From: Pararge aegeria
Lineage: Eukaryota > Arthropoda > Insecta > Lepidoptera > Nymphalidae
Length of the DNA stretch: 64,000 nucleotides
Assembly (NCBI RefSeq): GCF_905163445.1
Contig: NC_053193.1
Location: 8,928,001-8,992,000 of the forward strand
Reading direction: 5' to 3'
The notes beneath the pieces are model-generated. The model did not search any database and was not told where the DNA came from. It saw only the letters and a list, made by a program, of their open reading frames with translations. Numbering within the stretch: position 1 is the stretch's first letter; each line of letters begins with the position of its first letter. Positions 12,401-22,710 of this stretch are shown here, in pieces. The position numbers were made by a program, and so were the translations under genes.

Positions 12401-13751
12401 AGAACGTAATGTCACAGAAAACTAATAGGATAATGCGCTACAACCGGGGCTCCGGGGTCGTAAGTAGGGATTATACGGACGCCACATAAAATCCAATGTT
12501 GCCATGTTCCTGTACTCGTAAATACGTGTACACGTTACTCGCAAAAGCACAGCGTTGGTCTAGGTAATATAGTTTTTAGTACTTTCGCTCGTAATGCTCT
12601 AATTTCGCCGTTATGGAAACTTATGGGAGACCGATTTTGTTTTAGGTCTCTCTATTAGCTTATAAACGACTCATTTTGACCGATCATTATCACATGTTAG
12701 ACATGATTACCCGGTCTCTACAAAACCCCAATAGTGATAGAGAAATTTGGAAATGTATACTTACTTTCTGAGTTTTCTGAGATCTAATCGAGTTGGAGGT
12801 TTTTTCCGCAACTAGTTACCACCCTATCGACCACGCTACCGACCACCCCCACCCGTAACAATTTTTCAACGAATGCCCTTATTTCCCAGATGTCCTACAA
12901 GTAGATAAACTTCGAGCATAGCTCCAATAAGCAAAAGTATATACCTTATATGCAAGCAATAATAATGTGGCTCTCCATTGCCGCATATTATTAATGCTAG
13001 CATAAAGTATACTTATGCTCGCTTTCACTAATGACGAACAAGGCAATATCTACGCCTAGTCTAAGGAGATTCCTAGGTACACATCAACCGTTCACCAATA
13101 GTTTTAACCTGAGAGTTGGTAAAACACTATTTTTCTGTAGACATCGAATATATTACACATTAGGCATTCGTATCAGGCGATGCTTAGGTTTACTGAAAAC
13201 TGGCATTACTAGTTATTTTCGGAACGGAGTTTCGTATTACAGTAGGTAGGTAGGTTCTTTAAAGATCCTGATAAATGATCGCGTGGCCTCAACGCGAGAC
13301 TGTAGTCATGGTACTAAAAATAACCTAATGATGCTTTTTGATAAACTGCCTACACTGTAAGAGCGTGGTAAGAACGCCGCGATGACGCGATAACTCATTA
13401 TTTTTTATGATTGATTGATCCTCAGAATACTGCCAAGCCTAAAGAACGTCAAATTGTTCAGAACTTGTTGTTTTACGCGAATCACAATGTGACGTGAAAA
13501 GGATTATAGAAGTTCCTTAGAGCTATGAAAACAAATTTCCTTTTACATTAAACGATGATGTCGAAGAATTCGCGTGAATTATGCCCCAAAGGAGGAGTTT
13601 GTGACGCTTTTGTTATTTGAAAAATGGCAAGAGCAGAGTGATTGTCTAAACTGAGAATAAATCTAGTTCAAAAACACCATTATTGTAACAAACAATGGCT
13701 GGGACAATAAAGGAAGAGCTATTTGCAAATTGTAATTAAAAAGGTAAGTAT
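12401..13751. other. No gene seen
   Basis: A short segment at about 12443-12520 (GGGTCGTAAGTAGGGATTAT) is shared with 6008-6085 and marks an unnamed repeat. A block near 12820 (ACTAGTTACCACCCTATCG) resembles old LINE sequence. Nothing else is recognised. Confidence 0.4.
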
Positions 13752-13975
13752 TCATCATATCAACTCATTCACTCACCGGTCCACTTCGGGACACGGGTCT
13801 GCTCCCTCAATGAGAAGGGGTTAAGGCCGTGGTCCACCACGCTGCCCCAGTGCGGATTGATGGACTCCACACGCCTTGGCCAGAACATGATGGAGCACTC
13901 CCACGCACGCAGGTTTCCTCACGATGTTTTTCTACACCGTTGAAGCAAGTGATATTCGCAGGTAGGTAGGTATTA
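13752..13975 (-). repeat. SINE-B, minus strand
   Basis: Reads on the minus strand from the body (CATCGTGAGGAAACCTGC form) through GCGTGGTGGACCACGGCC and CCTTCTCATTGAGGG to the RTE-like end. The tRNA-like head is missing on the right. Confidence 0.75.
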
Positions 13976-14000
13976 CGTCGCATTAAGGAGTTTATGTATG

Positions 14001-14170
14001 AATGAATGAATGAATGTATTCATTCATTCATTCATTCTTTTATTGTACACCACAGAGAAAATTTACAGAGATACAAATACAACAGCACAATAAGCTAGAA
14101 CGTACAATTTGGCGGCCTTATCGCTAAATAGCGATCTCTTCCAGGCAACCAAAGACATACAAGAAAATGT
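14001..14170 (-). repeat. LINE 3' end with ATTC microsatellite tail
   Basis: On the minus strand: GGTTGCCTGGAAGAGATCGC, a small stem, AAGGCCGCC, GTGGTGTACAATAAAAG, then a (GAATG/AATG)n tail. The tail abuts an opposite-phase GAATGAATG run, making a 14001-14035 inverted repeat. Confidence 0.7.
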
Positions 14171-14249
14171 TATAAGAAATAAGTAGGTAGTACAACAAAC
14201 AAAATTAAATATTAGGATTTAAAACTAAATTAACATTAAAAAAAATGTA

Positions 14250-14355
14250 GAGAGTACATGGCCGAAGATCTGCTTGGTTTGGAGTATAACGATTAAAGAA
14301 ATTATAAATAACACCGTACAGATTCTCCTGCTTTTCGCGGAGTATAGCAATTATT
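14250..14355 (+). repeat. Satellite-related single unit
   Basis: GGCCGAAGATCTGCTTGGTTTGG followed by GATTCTCCTGCTTTTCGCGG and AGTATAGCAA matches the longer unit at 11740-11950 and 37200-37410. Confidence 0.6.
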
Positions 14356-14360
14356 TAAGT

Positions 14361-14577
14361 AAATAAATATACTACGACACCTCGCTTAAAGCTTAGCTTG
14401 TGTTATGGGTACTAAGATAGCTGATAAATATTTTTACATAAATACTTATAATATACAGATAAACACCCAGACACTGAAAAATATTCATGTTCATCACACA
14501 AATATTTTCCAGTTGGGGGAGTCGAACCTACTATCTTCGACTCGGAAAGCATGGTCCCACTGCGCTACTCGGCCGTC
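14361..14577 (-). repeat. SINE-A with internal deletion
   Basis: The minus strand carries the GACGGCCGAG head and the ACACCCAGACACTG-type body. The ACACACATCGCC segment near the 3' end is largely lost. The B box is damaged (GTCGAACC on the plus strand). Confidence 0.8.
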
Positions 14578-15227
14578 AAAAAAAAGCTTAATCTTCATAT
14601 TGAATGGCGACCAAGCAGCAGTAAACGCAGCACCTAAAAAGGTAGATAGATGAAAAACAATTGCAAACTACGAAAAAATCTTGGATATTGGAAAACTTTA
14701 GAAAATACTAAAAAAAGATTCTGCAGTTGACATTCATGCAATAATATACTGTTCAGATTTTAACGTTATTCACTAAAACTAATTACAAACACTACTACTA
14801 TTACAAACGGAATGCATTAGCTATAGGGTGCTTCAACTGAAAAGGCTTCTACCTTAGCACGATGCTGCGGTATTTGACTCCTGCTACGCTGATTTTCAAG
14901 TGTGGCGTCACGGCCTGACTGGAAAACAGTTTAACAGAGAGAATGCGAGTGAGTGAACTTGAGAAGGAGAGAGAGCAAAAATAATGCTTCTATTATAACA
15001 CTGGCAGAATACCAGTGTTGTACCACAGCACTGGTATTTTGTCATATCCGCAACATTCACCTGAGTCAGAAACTAAGTTACTCATAATATAATACTTAGT
15101 GATTAATTGTCTGTGTCTTGCCTATAGAATATCTACATAAAAAAAATATCAGATCGTCTACATAAAAAATATATGTTCAGCAGAACCTAGTGAGTAGTTC
15201 ATGATGATGCTTATTTATTTTACTTGT
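14578..15227. other. No gene seen
   Basis: Contains a weak inverted repeat (15008-15017 with 15029-15038, arms AATACCAGTG) and nothing else I can support. Confidence 0.4.
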
Positions 15228-15420
15228 CTAGCTGTTTCTAGCGATCTTCGTCCGCGTCCGCGTCATTGTTCTTTACAAATTCCGTGGGAACAGTTTGTTT
15301 TCCTGGGATAAAAAGTAGCGTATCTCCTCTCCGTCCTTTCAACTAACGCTTTGCCAAAAATAAAGTCGGTTGGATGCTAAGTTAGGGCGTAAACGTAAAT
15401 AGGCAATAGAATAGATAAGT
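15228..15420 (-). repeat. Helitron-like 3' fragment
   Basis: TCTAGCTGTTTCTAGCGATC followed by CTTCGTCCGCGTCCGCGTC, then CCTGGGATAAAAAGTAGCGTAT, resembles the reversed 3' half of lepidopteran Helitrons. The ends are not clean. Confidence 0.35.
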
Positions 15421-16087
15421 CAGTGTGATATGTTAAATAATATTTAGTTTTTGTAATATAATTTTGAGGTTGCGATTGATTTTATACGCCTTGATAAATT
15501 TGTTGTATATATAAATTTGATTCAAATCACATAGTGTCACATTCATAAAGTGTTCATAACAGAGGCGAGCACAGGGGTTTTACAAGGTTCAGGGGTACCA
15601 GGGTAGGCTAAAAGCAGGAAGACGGCATACAAAGAGGGTTACGTAAAGGACAAAAAAAACAAACATATGTTCGCATCACATTCATAATATAAGTATGGAT
15701 AATCACCATGGAAAACGAAATTCAGTAGAAATAAAGGTACAAATATAAAATAGTTTCAAATTACCTTGAACAAAGCTAAATGTAGGGTTTCTTTTTAGTT
15801 CGGCAGGCTTTCTTTCGAATCAACGAACCAATTATATAGACCACTATCGTAGACCAATATCGTTTTTCTTCGATTAATTGGATTAAACGAACCAAATATT
15901 ATATCTGAGTCACTTTCCAAGCGAAATACACCATATTTAGCCACAAACCTCGGCAAACCACGACGGGTATTGTATTCATTGAATGGAAATAAGATGATAT
16001 TCACAATATCATTACCGATAGTAACATATTCAATCAATGATCATAACCCATTATCGATAGCCTAGAATGGACGGCTATAGGCTATCT

Positions 16088-16690
16088 GTCGGACAAATTA
16101 AAAAAAAATTAAAAATTCATTTATTTCAAGTAGGCACTTTTGAAACGTCAAGTCAGTCTGACTGTAGTGACTCTACCACCGGTTCGGAAGGCCGATTCCA
16201 CTGAGAAGAGCCGGCAAGAAACTCAGCAGATTGCTCTTTTCCAACATCATTTTAAAGTTTAACAATCTTTATAATTTTTCTGTTTTGTGAGAGATGAGAG
16301 CGGAGTGGCCTGCTTCCATGCAGCCTTGTCGTTAAGGAATTCATCAATCGTGTAATAAATAATAATAAATATGCTACGACAATACACACATCGCCCTCAG
16401 CCCCAAAGTAAGCGTAGCTTGTGTTATGGTTACTAAGATAGCTGATGAATATTTTTATTAATATAATACACATAAATACTTATAATATACAGATAAACAC
16501 CCAGACACTGAAAAACATTCATGTTCATCACACAAGCATTTTCCAGTTGTGGGAACCGAACCCACGGCCTTGGACTCAGAAAGCAGGGTCGCTGCCCACT
16601 ACGCCAATCGGCTGACAGTGTTGTAACCACGATTTGTTAAATGTGTTTTTTTATGTTGTTTAAACTTAGGTAAAATGTTCCCAACGGGAG
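16088..16690 (-). mobile_element. LINE 3' fragment interrupted by SINE-A
   Basis: The same LINE family as 11374-11738: minus strand, with the 3' UTR block GCCGGCTCTTCTCAGTGG and a coding end that would read ...DEFLNDKAAW. SINE-A (16357-16616) splits the coding part inside the GYNYTID-like stretch. Flanks GTGTAATAA and GTTGTAACC may be a decayed target duplication. Confidence 0.75.
16357..16616 (-). repeat. SINE-A nested in a LINE
   Basis: A near-full-length tRNA-derived SINE. On the minus strand the head has an A-box-like GATTGGCGTAGTGGGCAGCG and a B-box-like GGGTTCGGTTCCC, followed by the body and the TATTTATTATTATT end. It is younger than the LINE it interrupts. Confidence 0.9.
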
Positions 16691-16922
16691 GACTTAACCA
16701 TAATCACCATGGTGGTGGCATACAGGTGCTGATGGTGATTGCAGTAGATGGTAGTAGTTGCACAGAGGTCGCTGCTGTCCGTTCTCCGTTATATTTCCTT
16801 TTTTTTTGTCTTTACACAGATTAGCCAATAACAGGTTTATAAATGTTCAATAAAAGTTAGGTAAGCATAAATATAAAATATCAGGAGAAATTGACTGACG
16901 AAAAGGGCGGGAAACTTCGCAC

Positions 16923-17066
16923 ATGGTGGACGCGGCCCCCCAAATCTACCGCAAATTCGCCCCGAAGGACTGGTGCTGTATATACTGCACATACCGCAGA
17001 ACCGGCGCCATTCCCACAGCAGCTAGCCGCCTTTATATGCAAGTTCTTCAAAATATTATATTCTAA
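16923..17066 (+). CDS. 47-codon open frame with DWCCxYC, unrecognised
   Basis: The ATG lies in the context ACATGG. The frame begins MVDAAPQIYRKFAPKDWCCIYC and runs 47 codons to TAA. The three cysteines near residues 18, 19 and 22 resemble half of a metal-binding knuckle, but there is no match I can name. It may be an exon-like fragment carried by a retroposed transcript. Translation in the cell is not established. It converges with 17078-17221, stop to stop, 11 bases apart. Confidence 0.2.
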   Translation: MVDAAPQIYRKFAPKDWCCIYCTYRRTGAIPTAASRLYMQVLQNIIF

Positions 17067-17077
17067 ATTTTAAACTT

Positions 17078-17221
17078 TTATAATATTTTAAAAGAACTCT
17101 GAGTGAGTTCTTTTAACATATTATTTTGAGTACAAACAGCACAATAAAAACAACACCAATCCTCCCCAAAACGAGTTAACAATAAATTTAAAGAAAAATC
17201 TGAAAAAACCGCGTCTGCCAT
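17078..17221 (-). CDS. 47-codon open frame with DWCCxYC, inverted relative
   Basis: The minus-strand ATG sits in the context GTGCATGGCAGACGCGG, like that of 16923 (ACATGGTGGACGCGG). The protein begins MADAVFSDFSLNLLL and contains EDWCCFYCAVCT. The DNA is more T-rich than the plus-strand copy, with many positions that look like C-to-T changes. It is exactly 47 codons, like its partner. The resemblance is clear only over the first ~30 bases and the Cys motif. Function unknown. Confidence 0.2.
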   Translation of the reverse strand: MADAVFSDFSLNLLLTRFGEDWCCFYCAVCTQNNMLKELTQSSFKIL

Positions 17222-17300
17222 GCACGAAACCTCCCGCCTTTTTCTTATATTTCCTTAGACGCCTCGTAGGACAACCGCGGGAAAAGGAGGGGTGGCGATT

Positions 17301-18104
17301 GAGGGGGAGCTATATTCCTAACTTCACGAGACGGCACTCACCTCACCTTTGTATTGTCTTTATTGAATCGAAATTAGATGAATGATGGTAATCATAATAT
17401 TATCATAACTACCACAGTAAATGCTAAGAATAACACTCTTAAAGGGCTGTATTTCGTAATAGGATCACCATTATTATCTGAAGTAACGTCCCACTTCTGA
17501 GCTTAGTACACTATTCCCACAGGGGAGACGGTTTTAGACCATATACTAACCACGCTGCTCCAATGCGGGTTTACGGGCTCCGACCCACAAATTGGTATTA
17601 TTCCATTAAAATCTAACATTGAACTCATTAGAAAATATAATGTATAATTTAACTACATTACGATATATTATGTTAAATAATAATTCATGCTCAAAATTAT
17701 AATGACTCGAAAAATTACATGTACATGTTTCCCTCGGGTAAATATTTATAGACTGGTATTATTCAATTCGCAATGATCGTTGTTCCGTTTTATTATAATC
17801 TACTTCTATCACATTTATTATTTGTAGGGATGAATGTATATCTGGAAGGCTCTATTTGTGGATTCATCGGCATTCGTCGGGCAATCCTCATTCGGCGGCA
17901 ATTTCCGCTTAATTTAGCTCGTTATTTGCCGTCGGAATCAGCGAAGTTCTGTCAATAATTGAACGTATTGTGTTAAGGTTCTACTTGTTAAAAGCTATAT
18001 CTGTTAATCAAAATATAAAAATAATCGAAATGATTAACATTTAATCGTTAAAATATTGTTTTATAAATATAACCAAAAATAAACTATTTAAAACTAAATA
18101 AAAT
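17301..18104. other. No gene seen
   Basis: Around 17505-17600 there is a decayed SINE-B-like or LINE-tail-like piece (GGGGAGACGG and CCACGCTGCTCCAATGCGGG). The rest is AT-rich with no support for genes. Confidence 0.4.
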
Positions 18105-18225
18105 CTAAAACGTCCTCGAAACCACCGCAGCGAGGCACAGTTCGAAGATGCTGGCAGCATTGCCCCTTTGGATGGCCAAACTAATTCGTTGGCCAAGGTA
18201 ACTGTCCGCTCTATGATTAACAATT
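18105..18225 (-). pseudogene. LINE reverse-transcriptase C-terminus remnant
   Basis: The minus strand reads AIQRGNAASIFELCLAAVVSRTF and a stop, close to the AIQRGNAAS end of lepidopteran LINE polymerases. About 110 bp are shared with 5541-5665. Confidence 0.5.
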
Positions 18226-18459
18226 TTATTTCAAAGTCGACGACAGTTTTGTTTATTTATTTATTTGCATTAATGTACATGATAAACATTATCTAACAAG
18301 ACAGGACATTGCAATCGGATGTGTCTTTTTGCTATGTACCTATACATGTCACAAAATGTAGCGAAAACATTTTAATTTTAATATTATTCGTCGGTAACAT
18401 TAATTGAAAAGTAAAATCATCCATTTCACTAAATCAAACATTTCACTAAATCATGATAA

Positions 18460-18486
18460 CAATAATAATAATAATAATAATAATAA
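18460..18486. repeat. (AAT)n microsatellite
   Basis: About nine uninterrupted AAT units, followed by AAATCTTTATTTGG, which looks like a LINE or SINE tail. Confidence 0.9.
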
Positions 18487-18620
18487 ATCTTTATTTGGAA
18501 CAGTTACAATGGCACTTAAAATACTAGCAAGGGAAGCACTGCAATAGTCAAAACTGTGCTGCATGTACCACCGCCCACCTCCGAGTTATAGTACAATAAT
18601 TATACAAATGTTCCACTAGA

Positions 18621-18624
<4 letters not shown>

Positions 18625-18660
<36 letters not shown>

Positions 18661-18703
18661 GCGTGTGTGCGTGTGTGTGTGTGTGTGTGTGAGTTTGTGT
18701 GTG
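18625..18703. repeat. (GT)n microsatellite, interrupted
   Basis: A GT run of about 80 bases with a few GC and GA interruptions. It creates a His/Thr-rich minus-strand open frame that is not a gene. Confidence 0.95.
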
Positions 18704-19044
18704 AGTTTATATTATAGATACTCGTACGTACTACAGGATGGCTAGGGATGTCATATATTTGATAGAATAAACTCTTCCGTTTGATCACAGCTCATTTGCA
18801 GTAGCCATATAGTAATTTTTGTTTTAGCTAGGTATTTAGTCATAGGATAGATATTTAATTTTTTATTGATCTTGTTCTATATATAGGGAGCTAAGAATGA
18901 ATGTTGGTGTTTAAAGAAGGATGTTCGAGGCTTGTAAATGATACGGCAAACAATGTCGCTTAATAATACAATAAGAAATAAAATAAATAATTAAGTTTGG
19001 AGGAAAGCCGCAAATTTGCCTGTATATTGGCATTCTTCAAGGTA

Positions 19045-19310
19045 GGTATAATTTGGATAGTGTGCAAGAACTACTTGATCTTCCCCTCGCCTTTTACCCT
19101 CGCACTTCGAGGCCATAGGATCTACATCGTTACGTCGTTGACATTCCGTGGACAGGTACGAACAAAGATCTGTAATGCTTTTCCAGCTACTGATTATGGC
19201 ACTACCTAATAGTATGGGAGTTTCTTAAAGTCAAGAGTGAATAGGTCATAGACAAGCGTACTCCACCATCATTTACCATCAGTTGTGATTGCAGTTAATT
19301 ACTAGTAAAT
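19045..19310 (+). pseudogene. Decayed LINE polymerase C-terminus
   Basis: Near the right end, GAGTTTCTTAAAGTCAAGAG reads EFLKSRVNRS, followed by ACAAGCGTACTCCACC and CATCATTTACCATCA. This matches the FKARVNRLLLGKRAPT-type ending seen intact at 24.3 kb. The left part is poorly preserved. Confidence 0.4.
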
Positions 19311-20096
19311 TTAAAATAAACGTTAGAGTCGTTTAATCAACATGCAATATGAAAGACTTAATAATAATATTGACACAATATAATAATTGGTGAGCCTTAA
19401 CACAATTAAAATCGATTTACAAATCAATTTATGTAGAACCACTTTAAGTTCATCTTATTTTTTTTATATAGTGGCAAGAAACATACGAACGCTCTGAAAA
19501 TGTCAACATACAGAAAGACAGACGGATGGACATCGTAGGCTTAGCAACATGATCCCGTTGGCACCCTTCAAGTACGAAACCCTAAATCCGGGTAGTTGAG
19601 TTAAAAAGTTCAGTTTTTCATTTATAAAAGTTTTCAATAAAATATGTAAGTAAGTAGGAATATACTAAAAAACGTAATATGCTGAACTTTTAGTAAAAAA
19701 GACGTAAAAGTTATTGCAAAAAGAAATGAGGGCGATAAGCGAGTAAGAAGTAGGTACTTACGCACACAATTTTTTGGGATAGACATAAACCTGAATATAA
19801 CTTTCACGCAAAGTTAAACATTTAATGAGGACTTTAACTTGCCGCGTAAGTAGATAGCAGAAAGGTTACTTTTAATCTCTTTATATCTGAATAAAATGAA
19901 AGTTAAAAATTTCGAAAAAGTTTGTATATGTGATAACTGTCAGTTAACAATATAAGTGAGTAAACAACTAAGAAGAATAACAAGGTTGCTGTAGGTTGAT
20001 ACGAGTAAACTTATGTGATTTACGTGTGTATAATACCTAAATCAATTTAGTCTTCTAGAAAGACTGGACTGAGATGTTTATTCTATACTAGATGTG

Positions 20097-20346
20097 CCCT
20101 GCGGCTTCGGCCGCGTAATTTTAGGAGGCAGCGTACTGCTACATAGTCTATATATAGTTATAAATGAGATTTTTTCGCAAATGTTTTATTATCTTACGTA
20201 TTTTTTTTCAATGAAAAGTATACTATATTATTTTTAATACCTCTGAGAATATGTATAAAAAGTTTCACGAAGTCGTTCGGTTCAGTAGTTTTCCCGTGAA
20301 AGCGTAAGAAACAAACTTACTTTCAAATTAATTATATTAGTAGGGA
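20097..20346 (-). mobile_element. Non-autonomous Helitron, both ends present
   Basis: On the minus strand it begins TCCCTACTAATATAATT and TTTGTTTCTTACGCTTTCACG, and ends with a GC hairpin (GCGGCCGAAGCCGC) followed by GGGCACAT and CTAGT. These are the TC start, 3' hairpin and CTAGT end expected of Helitrons. It differs internally from the Lep1-type copies at 51 and 57 kb. No coding sequence is present. Confidence 0.8.
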
Positions 20347-20699
20347 TGTGATAAATATTAGTTTATTGTGTACGCATATACAGTGTTTGGCTGTTAGCTG
20401 ACATGACGATTGTTTTCGGTTTGTTGTTTTTAAGGTGGCATATCTAACCAATGACTGTTTGCTAAGTTTCGTCAATGAAGTAACGCACAATACGCACGTA
20501 AAGCTGTTTTAGTTTGGTATAACATTTACTTAGTGGGTTCGTTATTATTTACGGTATTAACAATAGCTTGAATTTAAATTAATTTTATATTTGCTAGAAC
20601 GTGCTGTTATATTTTAATATCTTAAAACCCATTGATTTTATATCTTACTATGGATTTAAACCAGTCAGCTGCCCTGAAGAATGGACAAAATATTTATTA

Positions 20700-20830
20700 T
20701 TAATTTTTTTATACACTTTATTTGTACACCACTCAGAATAACGAGAAAAAAAGAACAAACACATGAAGAATGAAGCACAAAAGGCGGCCTTATCGCTAAG
20801 TAGCAATCTCTGATAGGCAACCTTAGGATT
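20700..20830 (-). repeat. LINE 3' remnant (AAGGCCGCC family)
   Basis: The minus strand has GGTTGCCTATCAGAGATTGC, AAGGCCGCC and GTGGTGTACAAATAAAG, as at 14001-14170. Confidence 0.6.
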
Positions 20831-21384
20831 AGGAAAACTTAAAAGAAAAACGAATAAATGGGATACACAATTTAGTACATACATACGAATACTAATACAT
20901 AAACCAGACTACACAAATACAACAATACTATTGATAAATATAAAAAAAAATATATACTAATACGTTTCCAATATTATGTTTGTCTAAATTGAAGTGATTA
21001 TTTCTGGTGTTAGTATTTCTATCACGTTCAAAGAGTTGTGTAAAAAATTTCAACTGCCCATAAATATTATTAAATTTTACTACGAAGCCGTAAAGAAAAG
21101 TTCATAAGTCGATTTCCCCATTCACACCTAATCTTGGAATTGCTTTGAGAGATAACAAAGCAAAAAAAAGGTAAGAAAATAGTTAAAGAGATTTCCCCGG
21201 AGTATTGAAGTCACCTTCCTAAAATTGGACGGCAAACTAAAGGAACAATGGAATGTTTTATTTAAGCTTAGGTTAAGCAAATAGTCATGTAGAGTCCCTC
21301 TATGTTCCAAGATCTCGTGTGAATTTTTAATGTTGTGTGACAAAGTTTACTTATGGTAACGTGAAAGATAAATCCCGGATTATC

Positions 21385-21970
21385 ATCAGCCTATTAACCA
21401 CTGCTGGGTACTGGGCACTCTCAAATAGGAGAGAAAGTTTTAGAGCGTAGACCCATGACGTTGTTTTGAATGTGGGTTAATGAGCTTTAACGATTATCTG
21501 GGGCCGTATAGGTACTAAACGTGCTCTACGAATCAAGGGTGGGTACCACATATTCATTTCATTTCACAAATCAAACCGACGGTCTTATTCAGGTACCTCT
21601 CATATCAGCTTTTATACCATTACAAGTTTCCCTTGAATACAATCTCAGCTGCTGGGAAGTTATGATGGAGTCTAAGATGGCAACGGGATAATCTGTTAGG
21701 GGTATGGTAATTATATTAAACCCATACTCAAAAGCGACATCGTACCCAAACTCTTAATCGCTTAGCGACACGTCTTTGCCAGTAGGGAAGGCACTAGCCA
21801 CGGCCGAAGCCTCCCACCAGCCGACGCCAAATAAAATACAAAAATTATTAGTTCCCGAATTGCCCCTGTCGGTGATCCATTCCGAGGTCTCCCATTTAAA
21901 TCTACAGCGGCCACCGATGCGCCAGGGAGGTCGTCAAAATCACTAAACCAACGAGCCAATTGGTCCAATA
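21385..21970 (-). repeat. Two LINE-tail-like pieces
   Basis: At 21385-21500 a reversed CCACTGCTGGGTACTGGGC block marks a LINE or SINE 3' end. At 21620-21965 a reversed copy of the family at 2400-2560 includes AGGCACTAGCCACGGCCGAAGCCTCC. A 68-codon open frame here is part of the repeat. Confidence 0.4.
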
Positions 21971-22290
21971 TAAAGTACCTACCTGCTATCGGTAATTTAC
22001 ATAAAAAAAAAAAAACATTTCATAAATGCTCTTACTTTGATATATTTATGAAATAAAATTTTTACGAATATTAAACGTATATTTTTCTGATTTTAGTTTG
22101 CTCTAAAAAATAGTATATTTATTTAAGATATAATTTTTTTTAAAATATTAAACGACCTTTTGTCTTATAAGATGAATAAAAGAAAAATCATTTACAAAGT
22201 TTTTCACACAAATAGATGAGAAGGCCTGTGTATCCAAATAGTTAAACACTCCTTATTTCTAGTATCTTATTATAATGTAATAAAATAAGA

Positions 22291-22337
22291 TGACTCTAAG
22301 CCTTCTTATGATATTATCATAAGAAGGCTTAGAGTCA
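22291..22337. repeat. Perfect 23-bp palindrome, 1-base spacer
   Basis: Arms 22291-22313 and 22315-22337 are exact reverse complements around one T. The right arm is the first recognisable part of the RTE fragment (reading RRLRVT). The left arm is therefore an inverted copy of the LINE's truncated 5' end. Confidence 0.95.
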
Positions 22338-22710
22338 CTCAGCGGGCGATGGAGAGAGCTATGCTCGGAGTATATCTACGCGATCGAATCAGAAATGTGG
22401 AGATTCGTAGAAGAACCAAAGTTACCGACATAGCTCAACGAGTCGCGAAGCTTAAGTGGCAATGGGCCGGGCACATAGTTCGGAGAAAGGATGGACGTTG
22501 GGGTCCCAAGGTGCTGGAATGGCAGCCCCGTAATGGTAAGCGCAGCGTTGGTCGACCCCCAACGAGGTGGACAGACGACATTAAGCGCGTCGCAGGTAGC
22601 CGTTGGATCCAAGCGGCTCAGAATCGTGGAACTTGGAACTCCCTACAAAAGACCTATGTCCAGCAGTGGACGTCTATCGGTTGATGTGGTGATGATGATG
22701 ATGATGAAAA
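22319..22710 (+). pseudogene. RTE-like LINE, reverse-transcriptase C-terminus
   Basis: An open frame with its first ATG at 22349 and stop at 22684 reads MERAMLGVYLRDRIRN, then VAKLKWQWAGHIVRRKDGRWG, VGRPPTRWTDDIKRVAGSRW and WNSLQKTYVQQWTSIG. This is the C-terminal region of lepidopteran endonuclease-reverse transcriptases. Codons continue in frame upstream (RRLRVTQRA) to the palindrome. A GATGATGATGATGATGA tail follows the stop. It is 5'-truncated, so it cannot move itself. The lack of internal stops suggests a fairly recent insertion. Confidence 0.92.

Larger units (their letters stand above)
16801..17244. mobile_element. 444-bp retroposon-like insertion, 12-bp duplication
   Basis: It is flanked by an exact 12-bp direct repeat and disrupts a recognisable older repeat, so the insertion boundaries are well supported. 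Its left end is a T run (poly-A if read on the minus strand), which suggests reverse transcription. Inside are two related segments in opposite orientation. Each starts with a GGCGGGA...CATGG...GACGCGG block and encodes a 47-codon frame with a DWCCxYC motif. The segments converge at about 17070. I do not recognise the family. Confidence 0.65.
16690..17300 (-). repeat. Family J copy split by a 444-bp insertion
   Basis: 16690-16800 (TGATTGCAGTAGATGGTAG and CACAGAGGTCGCTG) and 17257-17300 (GACGCCTCGTAGGACAACCG) together make a reversed copy of the family seen at 10612-11018. The break falls at TTATATTTCCTT, repeated exactly on both sides (16789-16800 and 17245-17256). Confidence 0.7.

Noticed and set aside
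14001..14035. Regulatory hairpin
   Set aside because: The inverted repeat is an AATG/ATTC microsatellite at a LINE tail and needs no other explanation.
18600..18788. His/Thr-rich minus-strand frame
   Set aside because: It is the translation of a GT microsatellite.
22376..22612. Open frame antisense to the RTE-like LINE
   Set aside because: It is a shadow of the recognised reverse-transcriptase frame on the other strand.
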